Shown here: positions 24,115 to 33,599 of the stretch, one piece after another
Position numbering within the stretch: the first letter of the stretch is position 1
How the letters are laid out: every line of letters begins with the position of its first letter
The notes under the pieces: generated by a model
Databases searched by the model: none
What the model saw: only the letters and a program-made list of their open reading frames with translations
What the model was told of the DNA's origin: nothing
From: Narthecium ossifragum
Taxonomy: Eukaryota > Streptophyta > Magnoliopsida > Dioscoreales > Nartheciaceae
Assembly: GCA_963920575.1 (NCBI GenBank)
Contig: OY986973.1
Coordinates: 5,125,054 to 5,189,053, forward strand
Direction of reading: 5' to 3'
DNA: 64,000 bases
Program-made: the position numbers and the translations under genes

Positions 24115-27100
24115 TTATAGGGAACTAAACTCCCTCACCTGGGCAGCACGAGCTAGCTCGTCTGCCCTTACATTCCACTCTCTAGGTATGTAAACTAGCG
24201 AGAAATTAACAAAATTTCCCAAGTGCCACCAAAGATCCAAAAGCAACTTCCGGCAATCATCATTGATAGGCATTCGCGCATTAACCATATCCACAACAAA
24301 TCTAGAGTCGCTTTCAACCAATATGCTCGTCAGGCCCTGTCGGCTAGCCTCCTGAACCGATGGTAGAATTGCGAAGATCTATGCTTGAAGCGCCGAACTA
24401 GCTGACGATGCCAATGAGAATTCCCAAGCTTGATCAGACCCCTGAAAGCAGACGACCCCAATGCCCATTGATCCAGCAATGAAGGAAGCATCCACATGTA
24501 TGCGCACACCATCCCAAGCCTCGCGCTCCGTTCTGCGTGCTTTCTGGCCATTTAGGAGGAGAAACTCCCTTACCTGCCACTTAATGCTGCGGCTCAAACT
24601 CGGAATCGCATCCCCCTCTTGTCCATGGACCACGCTGCACCTCCTCTTCTAGAGAGACCAGAGAGTGTAACAAATGCTAGATTGGGTCAACCTAGTAGCA
24701 TATGATTTCTGGGGCTTGAGTAACCAGTCCAAGCACAATGAAAGGTTTATTGAGTGAGGATCCAGATCAGAGTCCTCCAACATAGACCTCCAGATAGCGG
24801 ACGCCACAACACTCAAAGAAAATATGATCGAAGGTCTCCTCCTCGGCACCATAAGCAGGACAGGCTTTATCACTGATTAAACTCAGTTCCCACAGTATAT
24901 CTCTTGCAGGTACCTTCCCGTGCGCCAGCTTCCAGAGGAACTGCTGCACGAGAAATCCAGCTGGGCTCCGCCAGATACTCCACCAGCATCCCGCCAGCTG
25001 CCGTCAATGCTGATGGCATGCCTCGAGATAGTCATAGCAGGAGCTTGTGGTAGGCTTCCCAGCTGTACCCCACACCCATCGAGACCCAGGCGAGTGAGGA
25101 GGGGGATCAATAGGAATAGCACTCACCTTGGCCACCAAATCTGGGTGAAGAAAAGAGGAAAGCATGTCCTCCCGCCATCCCGAGGAATCCAGAAGCTGTC
25201 CCAGCTCCATCATGTCCGCTTGTGCAGCATCAAAGGTGCAGGCCGATGAAGACAGGGGACCGTCCATCAACCACCAATCTCGCAACACATTTGCATGGCT
25301 TCCTTCCATCACCGGCCATCGGAGCCCCAGCCGAAGTTGGTCCAACGCCCGACAAATGGAGCGCCAAAATGGAGAAGCATTGTAAGGTATCCTACTGGGG
25401 AGAGCTCCGACGCTAATGTTATACTTTGCCACAACCAGTTGCTTCCAGATAGAGTCGGAGCTGTCGAGGAGGGTTGCCGCCCGCCGCATGCGCATCGCCA
25501 GTTGCCATTGGGAGAGGTCCTTGAGCCCAAGACCACCTTGAGATTTATGGGCACATACATGCTCCCAAGCCACTATGGGAGATTCCTCCTTTCTTGCCCT
25601 GCCAAAGGAACTGCCGGATCAACGCTTCCACCTTATGCATGACTGAGATAGGGACTTGAATAGCGGACATCAAGAAGACATGCAGCGACTGCAGCACTGG
25701 TTTCACCAGGGTGACCCGTCCGGCCTTTGCGAGCTTCAGAGAGTGCCACGATGACAGCCGAGACTGCACAACCTAAAATAGGAAGTTGAAGTCGTGGGAG
25801 ACCAGTCACTTGAAATCCAGCGGCACCCCAAGATACCTCCAGGGTCCAACCTTCTCCCTTAAGCTCAGCACCTTCATGACTATGTTCTTCTGCCGATCGG
25901 AGGTTTTCGGAGAGAACTTCAAGCTTGATTTGTCTGGGTTCACCTCCAACCCAGATAGGGTTTTGAATCTCTTCAACACATTCAGCAGCTTTTGAGCTTC
26001 CTCCTTCCCTGCCCTGGCCAGGAAGAGACAGTCATTAGCAAAAAGCAGGTGGGCCACCTGAAACCTGCCCCGATCAAATGACACACCCTCCGGCTCAAAC
26101 AGAGGCTACTTAAGAAGTATGGTGAGCACCTCCTGAGACAAAATGAAAAGATAGGGGGAAATGCGGTCACCTTGTCGGAGTCCACGTCCAGAGGTAAACT
26201 GCTAAGAGACCCGCCCGTTTAGAATGAGGGAGAAGCGCGTCGTCGAAACACAATGGATGATCCACTGAACAAAACTTGCAGGGAAGTTCATTGCGACCAA
26301 CACCTGTTGCAAAAAAGCCAACTTACTGAATCAAACTCTGCTTTGAGATCCGCCTTGACAGCCATGAGCGCTCCCTTCCCCGGTGCTCGACGGGTTTCTT
26401 GCATCACTTTTTGGGCGGTTGCAATATTGTCCAAAATGGATCTCCCATCCACAAATGCAGATTGCTCAACACTCACAAGTGAATTGAGGAGAGGTTTAAG
26501 CCTATTAGCCAAAATAGATGAAATAACCTTATAAAGGACATTGCACAGAGAGACTGGCTTGTAATCCTTAACTCGCCGTGGGTTCTTGCATTTGGGGATG
26601 AAGGAGATGAAGGTGTCGTTCCACCCCGGCGGCGGAGAACCAGATCGGAAGAAGGAGAGGACCAACTCGCAAACATCTTCTCCCACGATGTCTCAATGCT
26701 TGATGTAGAACTCACTCGGAACTCCATCGGGGCCCGGGCATTTGTACCGGCCCATCATTTGCAATGTAGACTTTATCTCCTCCGATGTGACCTCTGCGAG
26801 CAAATTTGATGAGTCTTTAGGAGATATCTTTGGCAACAATGGTAGTTGGTGTTCTTTGTTCACATCACGACCCCTCCACAACTGCTTGAAGTGATCGCAG
26901 AATAGTTTTTCCACTTGTTCTTGGTTCGAGACCACCAGGCCATCCTCTCCTCTAACTTCCATGGTGCGTGAGCGGTGGATGTGAGAAGAGATAGCTTTGT
27001 AAAAGAACCGAGAGTTGCGATCTCAATCTTGAACCCAATCCAAGCGGCGATGCTGGGCTCTGTAGGTGTCATGCTGGAGCTGGACTGTCACCATCTTGTT

Positions 27101-27684
27101 CTCGAGGGATCTCATTCTCTCCTCCAACTGGAGCGGGAGTGGCCCCTCCTCTTCCAGTAGATAGAGGTGTTGAAGTTGTTGGAGAATGGACTGCTGCGAG
27201 TTGAACAGGTCGAAGTCGTCCACCTTGGTCCAGTTCTTGACCTTAGTTATCAATTCCTTCATCCTGCCTTTGAAGACATACTGCTTGGATCCCTTCTTGT
27301 GCCGACTCCAGGCTAGCTCCACGACTCTCCTCAGTTCCTTGGACTCAATCCAGAACTGCTGTAGCCGAAAGATTGACGGCCCCTTTTGGCGCTTCTCAGC
27401 TAACCAACAATGGACGGTGATCCAAACCACTACGATGAAGATGATGGACCTCCGCCTGAGGAAACCACTCCTTCCACTGAAGGTTACACAGAGCGTGATC
27501 TAACCTTTCCAGAATCCGTGAAGACCCCAATCTCCTGTTACTCCAAGTGAACGACGGGCCCCTGAACCACAGATCCAGTAGCTTATCGGAGGCCATGAAC
27601 CGGAGGAAGTCATTCACCGACCTGCTATATTGGAAAGGACGCCCTCCTCTCTTCTTCGATGGCATTGCTAAGACATTGAAGTCC
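24115..27684 (-). pseudogene. LINE ORF2, reverse transcriptase to RNase H part
   Basis: Read on the minus strand in broken frames. The end of the endonuclease domain (DFNVLAMPSKK, GPSFTWSNRR, ILERLDHAL, SGLDHRPLL) lies at about 27684-27396. The reverse transcriptase core follows: FISFIPKCKNPRRVKDYKPVSLCN, SILANRLKPLL, SAFVDGRSILDN and KADLKAEFDSVSW near 26680-26290, then HLLFANDCLFLARAG near 26050. A zinc-binding region (FLWKLAHGKVPARDIL, 24950-24770) and an RNase H domain (HVDASFIAGSMGIGVV; MVESDSRFVVDMV; VYIPREWNVRADELA) complete the order. The usual FADD catalytic motif reads FAND. Many frameshifts mean it is inactive. The 3' end is cut by the Harbinger border, the 5' side by Cassandra at 27690. 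Confidence 0.9.
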
Positions 27685-27846
27685 CCTACTGTGAGGCCCG
27701 CTGGGTCTACCGTGGGACAAGATGCCTGCGCCTGGAGGGCGGGGTTGAGTCGGGTAGCCGGGTAAGCAATCCCACAACGCCTGGGTATGGTCCAGGGTTC
27801 GATATAAGTATATAGTAAGCCCTTAATAGATACAACGCGTTTTAAA

Positions 27847-27953
27847 CCCGTGCTGGCAGTGATCCGCCAGAAAACTTCGAGGTTAAGCGTGCTTGCCTTG
27901 GAGAGGTCCCGGGATGGGTGACCTACTGGGAAGTTTTCCCAGATTTCTGCGGT
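27847..27953 (+). ncRNA. 5S rRNA-derived segment in Cassandra LTR
   Basis: Contains 5S-like blocks in order: 'gtgctggcagtgatccgcc', 'cttcgaggttaagcgtgctt', 'gggatgggtgacctactggg' followed by 'aagt'. These match the plant 5S order (start, A box/intermediate element, C box) with substitutions. In Cassandra this region retains Pol III promoter elements. Here it is part of the LTR, not a functional 5S gene; the 5' and 3' ends of a true 5S are missing. Confidence 0.85.
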
Positions 27954-28059
27954 GAGCCAAAAGTGGACAATATTGTGTCGGGTGGGGCCCTCGGGTGGAT
28001 CCTGGTCAGACCGGGAGCCCGCGGGGCGGGGCCCAGTGGAGGGCCGGGGCGTTACAGTA

Positions 28060-28072
28060 TGGTATCAGAGCC
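28060..28072 (+). other. Primer-binding site (tRNA-iMet)
   Basis: TGGTATCAGAGCC lies 3 bp after the left Cassandra LTR end. It is complementary to the 3' end of initiator tRNA-Met, the standard primer of plant LTR elements, and it fixes the element's orientation as +. Confidence 0.85.
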
Positions 28073-28260
28073 GGTTCCCAGCCGGAAATTGTGCCAGCGA
28101 GTACGCTGGGTCCCGGGATGGGTGACCTACTGGGAAGTTTTTCCAAATTTCTGCGGTGAGCCAAAAGCGGACAATATTGTGTCGGGTGGGGCCCTCGGGT
28201 GGATCCTGGTCGGACCGGGAGCCCGCGGGGCGGGGCCCAGTGGAGGGCCGGGGCGTTACA

Positions 28261-28673
28261 CCTACCATCAAGTGTGGCCAGCCTCTGGCATTGATCTTAG
28301 TAAGGACGTCCCAGAGCTCCTCCCGGCCCCTCCATGATCGAGCTCCATACACCACCGAGAGAAACCACTGGTAGTGGCGTTGAGAGGTGAAGACTCCATG
28401 GATGGCTTGCTCCGTGAAGTGCGTGAAGTAGCCTCTTCCTACACTCTCCCTCCAAACAACCAAGATCCCACCCTGCTTCCCCCTGGACGATAGAAGGTAG
28501 GTACACCAGCTCGCGCCCAGTCTTGTTGAGATGAGCTGCAAGTGTTCTTCCAAGACCACCACCTCCAGTAGGAACATGAAGTCCACACCTCTGTCCACGA
28601 TCAGGCGTCCACACACCCCTGCAACCCTTCGCGGCCCAAGGCCATGGCAATTCCACACTAGAAAACTAGTCAT
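28261..28673 (-). pseudogene. LINE ORF2 start: AP-endonuclease domain
   Basis: On the minus strand an ATG at 28673 opens a frame beginning MTSFLVWNCHGLG, the first motif of plant LINE endonucleases (WNCRG-like). It runs through FLLEV, GGILVVWRE and WHY-like positions to GWPHLMVG at the Cassandra border. The other side of Cassandra (27684 downward) continues as DFNVLAM, so the catalytic GDFN motif is divided by the insertion. The start codon overlaps the stop of an upstream ORF1 frame in ATGA (28670-28673). Confidence 0.85.
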
Positions 28674-28726
28674 TGGCAAACTGTGGAAAAGCTATGCTCC
28701 GTAGCCTCAAGATTAGAGGGTCGCGG

Positions 28727-31243
28727 TGTCGCGCCCCGACCAGCGAAAGCCCAACCGGGCCGAGCGACGCGAACCGCAACCTACAAAACGCGAAAAAAGA
28801 ACGGCAAGGGTTCCCTCTAACCTATTGGTCTCCCTAGCAGTTCACCAAAAGCACCCTCAATTGGAACAACATTGATTAGCAAAACCTCGAACCACAGATT
28901 TAAATTCAAAGTGTTAATATACAAATCCTCGGAGAGGGGAAGATTCAAAATACAACATACTCCCGTAGGAGACTAACTAACATAAGGTAAAAGCAATAAA
29001 CGATCACCACCTCTCAAAAGCCACCAGGCGCCGCCGCACCGCCAACCAACTGCCCGGTAGGGGCCACAGAGGAAGAACTGACGCCTGCACCTGCAAAACG
29101 CAGCCCGGGTAGGTGTGAGCACTAAGCTCAGTAGGGATCTACACTACGACACACAGAAGGAAGAGAGAAACGCAACAGTGTCGCCCTCAAGTGGAACCTG
29201 GGTGTATACAGGGGTCCCATAACCCCACCGCGTGTCCCTGAGGCCCACGATCATGGTCTTCCAGCCGGGTTGGTCACATGTCAGGTCACACTCAGTAGCA
29301 GGAGACGACACTGCTAACTCTCAACAGGACACTGAACACTGTTTGGTGGGAAAAGACACCACTTAGTAGGTAACTCCTCTACTCAAGAGTTTTAAGAATA
29401 CCGGACACCGGCTACACCTCAGATCCGACTCGAGGCCAACACGACCTCTACAATCATCAAGAAACAAGTGCGCCAGTCATCTAGGCCTAACATCGAATCA
29501 ACTGGGCACCACAATTCAAACCGGGTCCAAACAACCCAACCCCGGTCCTAGGGCTAAGTCCGAGCTTCCAGCCTCGGGACGGCGACCCAAAGATCACCAA
29601 CGCCCTAACCAATGCAACTAATGCACAAGTCAATGATGCATGCTATGACATACGCAGACAGGAGATAGGCATGCAACAGTATATCAAACATCATAAAAGT
29701 CAACCGGATCGCTGTAGCGGTACTACCAACCGCTGCCAGCCGATCCGCAGCGGGTCCCGGCATTACGACGGTACCGCGACCGTCGACCGCGGACTCCTGC
29801 AACGGGAAGCAACCCCGAAAACGATGATGAACAATAAACAATATAATATTATATTCCGAAATATAATATTATATTCAAACACCCAAAACCACTACTTAGG
29901 GGCTAATTGATTCCGTCGATCCGACGTCCAAACGACGTCGGATTCAAGATCCAACTTAGCCACAAGTAGGTGTATATACCAGGATCAATATATCCAAAAT
30001 TCATAATCATCCAACGGTTGAATTAACGGAAAAACATTAATCAAAACCACTAAAAAAATGGACCATAAAACACCATAAGCTAGCCTTGGGATCGATCCGA
30101 ACAATTTGGATCGATCCGAAGGCTTCACACCAGCTTACCCATTTAATTGCTGCAACGCAGCCCTCCAGTAAACAATTCATAAGAAATCGTAGCAAAATAG
30201 GAAAATTATGAAACAAGATTGAATGGAAAGCTAACGAAGAGATCTACAACTCTTATGTTTATCACAAACCAAGATCATGTACGTGCCGGCCGAAAAACTC
30301 GCCGCAAGCCGGCTGTTCTTCAAGAACAGCAGAAAACAGAGAATCCGAACTTAATCATGCATAAAACCTACTCAAATCTCAACTGATTAACATGAAGCTT
30401 AAATCAGTAAATCTAATAGGGATAAGGAATCCAACAAAATAAAGATCAACAAGATCCAACGGCTAGATCTAGAGAACAACCCGAAACAACATCAGTAGGT
30501 ATAACCCTACCTAGCAGCGCTTTCCTCGGCTGATTCCCCGCGAGTTGATCACCAACAAGCTTCCAAACCACTTCAGGGATCTTCCTCTCGTTGCCACGGA
30601 TCCAACGAGCCTTAGAACACCCAAATTGATGGTCGGAGGAGGGAGAACGGAAGAGGAGAAGGTGGCTGCCGGAAAAACAGGGGAAGAGCAACGTCGGGAG
30701 AGAAGAAAGAAGAAGAAGAAGAAGAAGGAAGGAGGGGAAGAAGAAAAGGAGGAAAGGGGGAGGGGACAGCCGGGAAAGAGGGGAGAAAGGTGAAGGAGGG
30801 GAGGGAAAGTCCTCCCCCTCTGACAGAGGAGAGCGACGGCCAACGGCTGTCCTCGCGAAAGAGAAGGAAACCATCGACTAGCTACAGTGTCTGGATCGAT
30901 CCAACACCATGCTGGATCGATCCAAGACAAGGATGGATCGATCCAACACTAGTTGGGATCGATCCACAGGGTCAAAAACCCCCCGACTCGCTCACGAGTC
31001 CGATCGATCGCTCCTACGAGCGACCGATCACTCGAGGGCCGCCAGCAGCCCAAAGACGGGCTGTTGCGCGCCCGAGCTGGGATCCTCCGATCCCGGGTCC
31101 ACCTAGCCATTCTAAGCAAACACTAACACAGACAAGGTCAGTGTGTGCACACGCGGGTGTGAAACAAACCAACAAGGCGCAATTTACCAAATTACCTTTG
31201 CAGTCTACAACGAGCCACATGGGTAGAGGGGCAGGTCCTCACA
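28727..31243 (-). mobile_element. Solo LTR 1 (TGTGAGGACC...GGGGCGCGACA family)
   Basis: A 2517-bp unit; the plus strand starts TGTCGCGCCCCGAC and ends GGTCCTCACA. The 5-bp flanks are CGCGG (28722-28726) and CGCAG (31244-31248), a TSD with one later change. The element has no internal domain or primer site, so it is a solo LTR. Minus orientation is inferred: on that strand the GATCGATC array precedes a long pyrimidine-rich leader (30640-30800). Inner landmarks shared with copies 2-4 are 'aatataatattatattc', a 'cattacgac' block and the conserved tail 'ggtccacctagccattct'. It sits between LINE ORF2 and an ORF1 remnant. Confidence 0.92.
30893..31029 (-). repeat. GATCGATC array in solo LTR 1
   Basis: GGATCGATCC begins at 30893, 30914, 30935 and 30956, an exact 21-bp period with different 11-bp spacers. 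A further pair (GATCGATC at 31002, GACCGATC at 31022; 20 bp) follows. An isolated pair lies at 30090 and 30109 (19 bp). The flanking blocks ('gagagcgacggccaacggc' and 'gatcccgggtccacctagcc') are conserved between LTR copies while the array itself differs. Confidence 0.94.
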
Positions 31244-31336
31244 CGCAGCCTCTTGGCGCCACTGCTACTCCCCCTGGCCTCCTGCATGAGCTTGTCGGCG
31301 CACTCCTCCAGGTCTTCCTTGATCACATACATTGAG
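31244..31336 (-). pseudogene. Remnant of LINE ORF1 3' end
   Basis: The minus strand reads an ATG at about 31331 followed by YVIKEDLEECADKLMQEARG and then SSSGAKRL to the solo LTR border. If the LTR and one TSD copy are ignored, this frame continues into the 47 bp left of the LTR (28680-28726) and stops in the ATGA that starts ORF2. The family of ORF1 cannot be confirmed because the conserved zinc-knuckle part is missing. It could also be unrelated open sequence. Confidence 0.5.
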
Positions 31337-31339
31337 TGG

Positions 31340-31993
31340 CTGTTAGTAATCAGAACTGTCGTGGCTGTTAGTAATCAGAACTGTCATGATCACATACATT
31401 GAGTGGCTGTTATATACTTGTGCATGTACGATTTGGTTTCTCAGTGTCTTGGAAATGGAACATTAGCCATGAGGATTTGGTGGCTGCTGAAACTGGAGCC
31501 ACATAGAGCCCAACTAGTTTCAAAGAGCTTCCTCAGTGACCCCTAGCATTAAAGAGAGAAAGAGCAAGCTGGGGAAGAGAGGGAGGGCTATGGTGGCTGT
31601 TGCACATGAGGCTTTGGAAAAACTCGGTGAACGTCTGGGAGATCTAAACGAGGCACTAAAAAAGTCAAAGAACTACGACATCAACCATGACTTATTTGAA
31701 GACTTTGATGAAGATGGTGGAACATGGATATGAGGAGGGCCATCTCGTTGCTGCTTATGATCATCTTGGACTGAATGCAGTGGCAGAACCAGGATGAGAC
31801 TTAAGGGGAGTGAAATTTAAAGTAAAATGACTAATTTTTTTTTTCTTTTAAGTAATGCAAAAAATACCTTAGAATTACAATATCGAACATTAAACAATAA
31901 AAATAATATAAATATTAAAATATACGTACCGTACTATGTGTTGCGATTGAGAGGTGAAAGTTGGATCCTATGCTTTTGTATTTTTTGAAAACG
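31340..31993. other. Gene-free stretch with local duplications
   Basis: 'gagtggctgttagtaatcagaactgtc' and pieces of it are repeated at 31332-31415, together with a repeated 'gatcacatacattgagtggc'. A short frame at 31536-31733 rich in Lys/Glu (KERKSKLGKRGRA, LEDFDEDGG-like end) has no recognised family and I do not call it a gene. Confidence 0.4.
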
Positions 31994-32915
31994 TTACAAA
32001 ATGACTTCGTTTTCAATAGTTTTAAAAAAATTTCGCTCGATGTATACCACCATGCAATCATTTATCCAGTCATCTCCCATCTTATTACGTAAATAAGACT
32101 TGACAATCTTTATCGAAGAGAAGACTCTCTCAACGATTGCAGTCGCAACTGATAAGACCAATGCCAACTCAATAAGAAGATAAACCAATGGAAATAGAGC
32201 ATTTTTTCTAGTTTCAACCATCTTCACCGCAAGACTTCCAATATCTTGAAGTTCAGAAAAATCATCATTTCTTCTAACGTCTCTAATGTAGGTGTTAAGC
32301 TGATCTCTGAGTATCATACGATCAGCTGCTGTGAAATCATCTGGATAAAGTTCAGCAAGACGACATAACTTAGCATGTTCAAATGTTGAGAATGATTTTC
32401 TTGGATTAAGGCATGCTATGCAAAGAGGTAACTCCGTACTTACTTCTGTGAAACGATGATTCATCTCTTGAGTGATGAAATCAATAACTTGGAAAAACAC
32501 TTCAACATGAAAATGATGCATATAAGTAATACTTTGCCCTCCAGAGCTTCCACGCCTCAAATGTCTGCGAGTTGGTATAATATCTTCCATATTGGGTACA
32601 CTAATAGAATTATTGGCACAAAAAGTTTTGACTTCTTCCAAAAATTTATTCCATTTTGTCTCCCTCAAATGTTGCAGTCGTTCCTTCACTACTCCAACCA
32701 AACTCATAGCATTAACTATATCTTGATCCTTTCGCTGCAAGACCTATGACAATTCATTCGTAATCCCATTATATCCCTCATCAAATGCATAGTGAATACA
32801 AACTCAAAGCTTTCCATCTTATCCATCAAACTCATAGCCATGGATCTTTGTTCTGATTGAACTCCATCATCTTTTATATTTTCAAGAACTTCCAACACTG
32901 ATGACCACATATTGA
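31994..32915 (-). pseudogene. hAT transposase C-terminal fragment (ZMYM1-like)
   Basis: The minus strand from about 32915 reads MWSSVLEVLENIKDDG and SMESFEFVF-like text (MDKMESFEFVFTMHLMRDI), then shifts frame near 32740. It continues for 248 codons through MSLVGVVKERLQHLRE to the hAT C-terminal dimerisation region (LVLSVATAIVERVFSS, KSYLRNKMGDDWINDCMV, YIERNFF). This matches plant 'zinc finger MYM-type 1-like' transposons. The N-terminal TTF zinc finger and catalytic DDE start are absent. The missing part lies where a Copia-like solo LTR begins (32936). Confidence 0.88.
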
Positions 32916-32961
32916 AAAGAAGGATTATTGTAAGGTGTTGGTGTGTAGAGAAGCCGTTTCT

Positions 32962-33221
32962 GGATCGATCCAGGAAGGCTCTGGATCGATCCAGAACTGC
33001 CATCCAGAGAGGCGTCAACAGAGCGGATCGATCCAGATCCACAATGGATCGATCCGAGGATCTTGTTCCATAGACGTAGATTGAAGCAGCGCCCAGTGGA
33101 TCGATCCAAACCCAAACCTGGATCGATCCAATACCACAGTGGATCGATCCCAGACCGTTGACAGAGAACTGGTTTGGCCGACGCACAGTTGGATCAATCC
33201 ATACCTCTCTTGGATTGATCC
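32962..33221 (+). repeat. GATCGATC array in Copia-like LTR
   Basis: GGATCGATCC starts at 32962, 32983, 33025, 33046, 33098, 33120 and 33141, and degenerate GGATCAATCC and GGATTGATCC at 33191 and 33212. Spacings are 21, 42, 21, 52, 22, 21, 50 and 21 bp. Spacer sequence is unrelated between units. The last core ends about 62 bp before the TATTTAAG box. Confidence 0.94.
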
Positions 33222-33281
33222 AAAAACGGCGAGATGCAAACTTGACCTTGATCGAATGGCTTAAATCACTCTGATTGAGGA

Positions 33282-33289
33282 TATTTAAG
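33282..33289 (+). promoter_or_regulatory. TATA-like box of Copia-like LTR
   Basis: TATTTAAG lies downstream of the array and upstream of a GA-rich leader, matching the usual place of the TATA box in Copia LTRs. Confidence 0.5.
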
Positions 33290-33599
33290 GTCAGGATACA
33301 TGTTAGGGTTAGAATAACGTGGATTCTCATATGGGAGGCCTAGAGAGAGGTCTTAGGGCTTGAGAGAAAGCAAAGACAGAGAGAGAGCTGTAAGTACGTG
33401 AGAGCGTATTGGGAGGGAAGAGAGGTTTGGTGTGAGAGTTAGAGAGTGCTCTGTAATCTCCTCACATAGTGAAGCTCTTCTTCCCATGTTTTTTCCTTTG
33501 CGGTAATTTACCGGAAGGTTTTCCATGTTAAACCGGTGTCTCCTATTTGTTCTCTTGCTTTCCATCTTGGTTTCATCCCCGCAGAATTCCTAACACATC

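Larger units (their letters stand above)
27690..28260 (+). mobile_element. Cassandra TRIM retrotransposon (5S-derived LTR)
   Basis: The left LTR is 27690-28056, starting TGTGAGGCCCG and ending GCGTTACA. It is followed by a primer-binding site complementary to initiator tRNA-Met (TGGTATCAGAG, 28060-28070). The right LTR is only its last 152 bp (28109-28260), matching 27905-28056. A perfect TSD, CCTAC, flanks the unit (27685-27689, 28261-28265). The LTR contains 5S rRNA-like sequence, the hallmark of Cassandra. The element has no coding capacity, as expected, and depends on other retrotransposons. It interrupts the LINE endonuclease exactly in its GDFN motif. Confidence 0.93.
32936..33595 (+). 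mobile_element. Copia-like solo LTR
   Basis: A 660-bp unit with ends TGTTGGTGTG and TTCCTAACA. On the plus strand it has a GATCGATC array, a TATTTAAG box (33282-33289), a 'ctctgtaatctcc' region and 'atagtgaagctcttcttccc', followed by 'ggttttccatgttaaaccgg'. This is an order I know from Tork-type Copia LTRs. The five flanking bases differ (TAAGG and CATCA), so no TSD supports the exact ends. It may be a recombinant or partial LTR. Confidence 0.65.

Noticed and set aside
27847..27953. Functional 5S rRNA gene
   Set aside because: It lacks proper 5S ends and has many substitutions; the surrounding LTR, primer site and TSD show that it is part of Cassandra.
30446..31335. Long open frames with Lys/Glu/Arg- or Pro/Ser-rich and 'WIDP'/'DRS' repeats
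   Set aside because: They come from the GA-rich leader and the GATCGATC array of solo LTR 1. A 21-bp period simply yields a 7-residue peptide period.
32716..33330. 204-codon frame with GSIHCG/DRS repeats
   Set aside because: Joins a hAT fragment to a Copia-like LTR array; the second half is an array read as protein.
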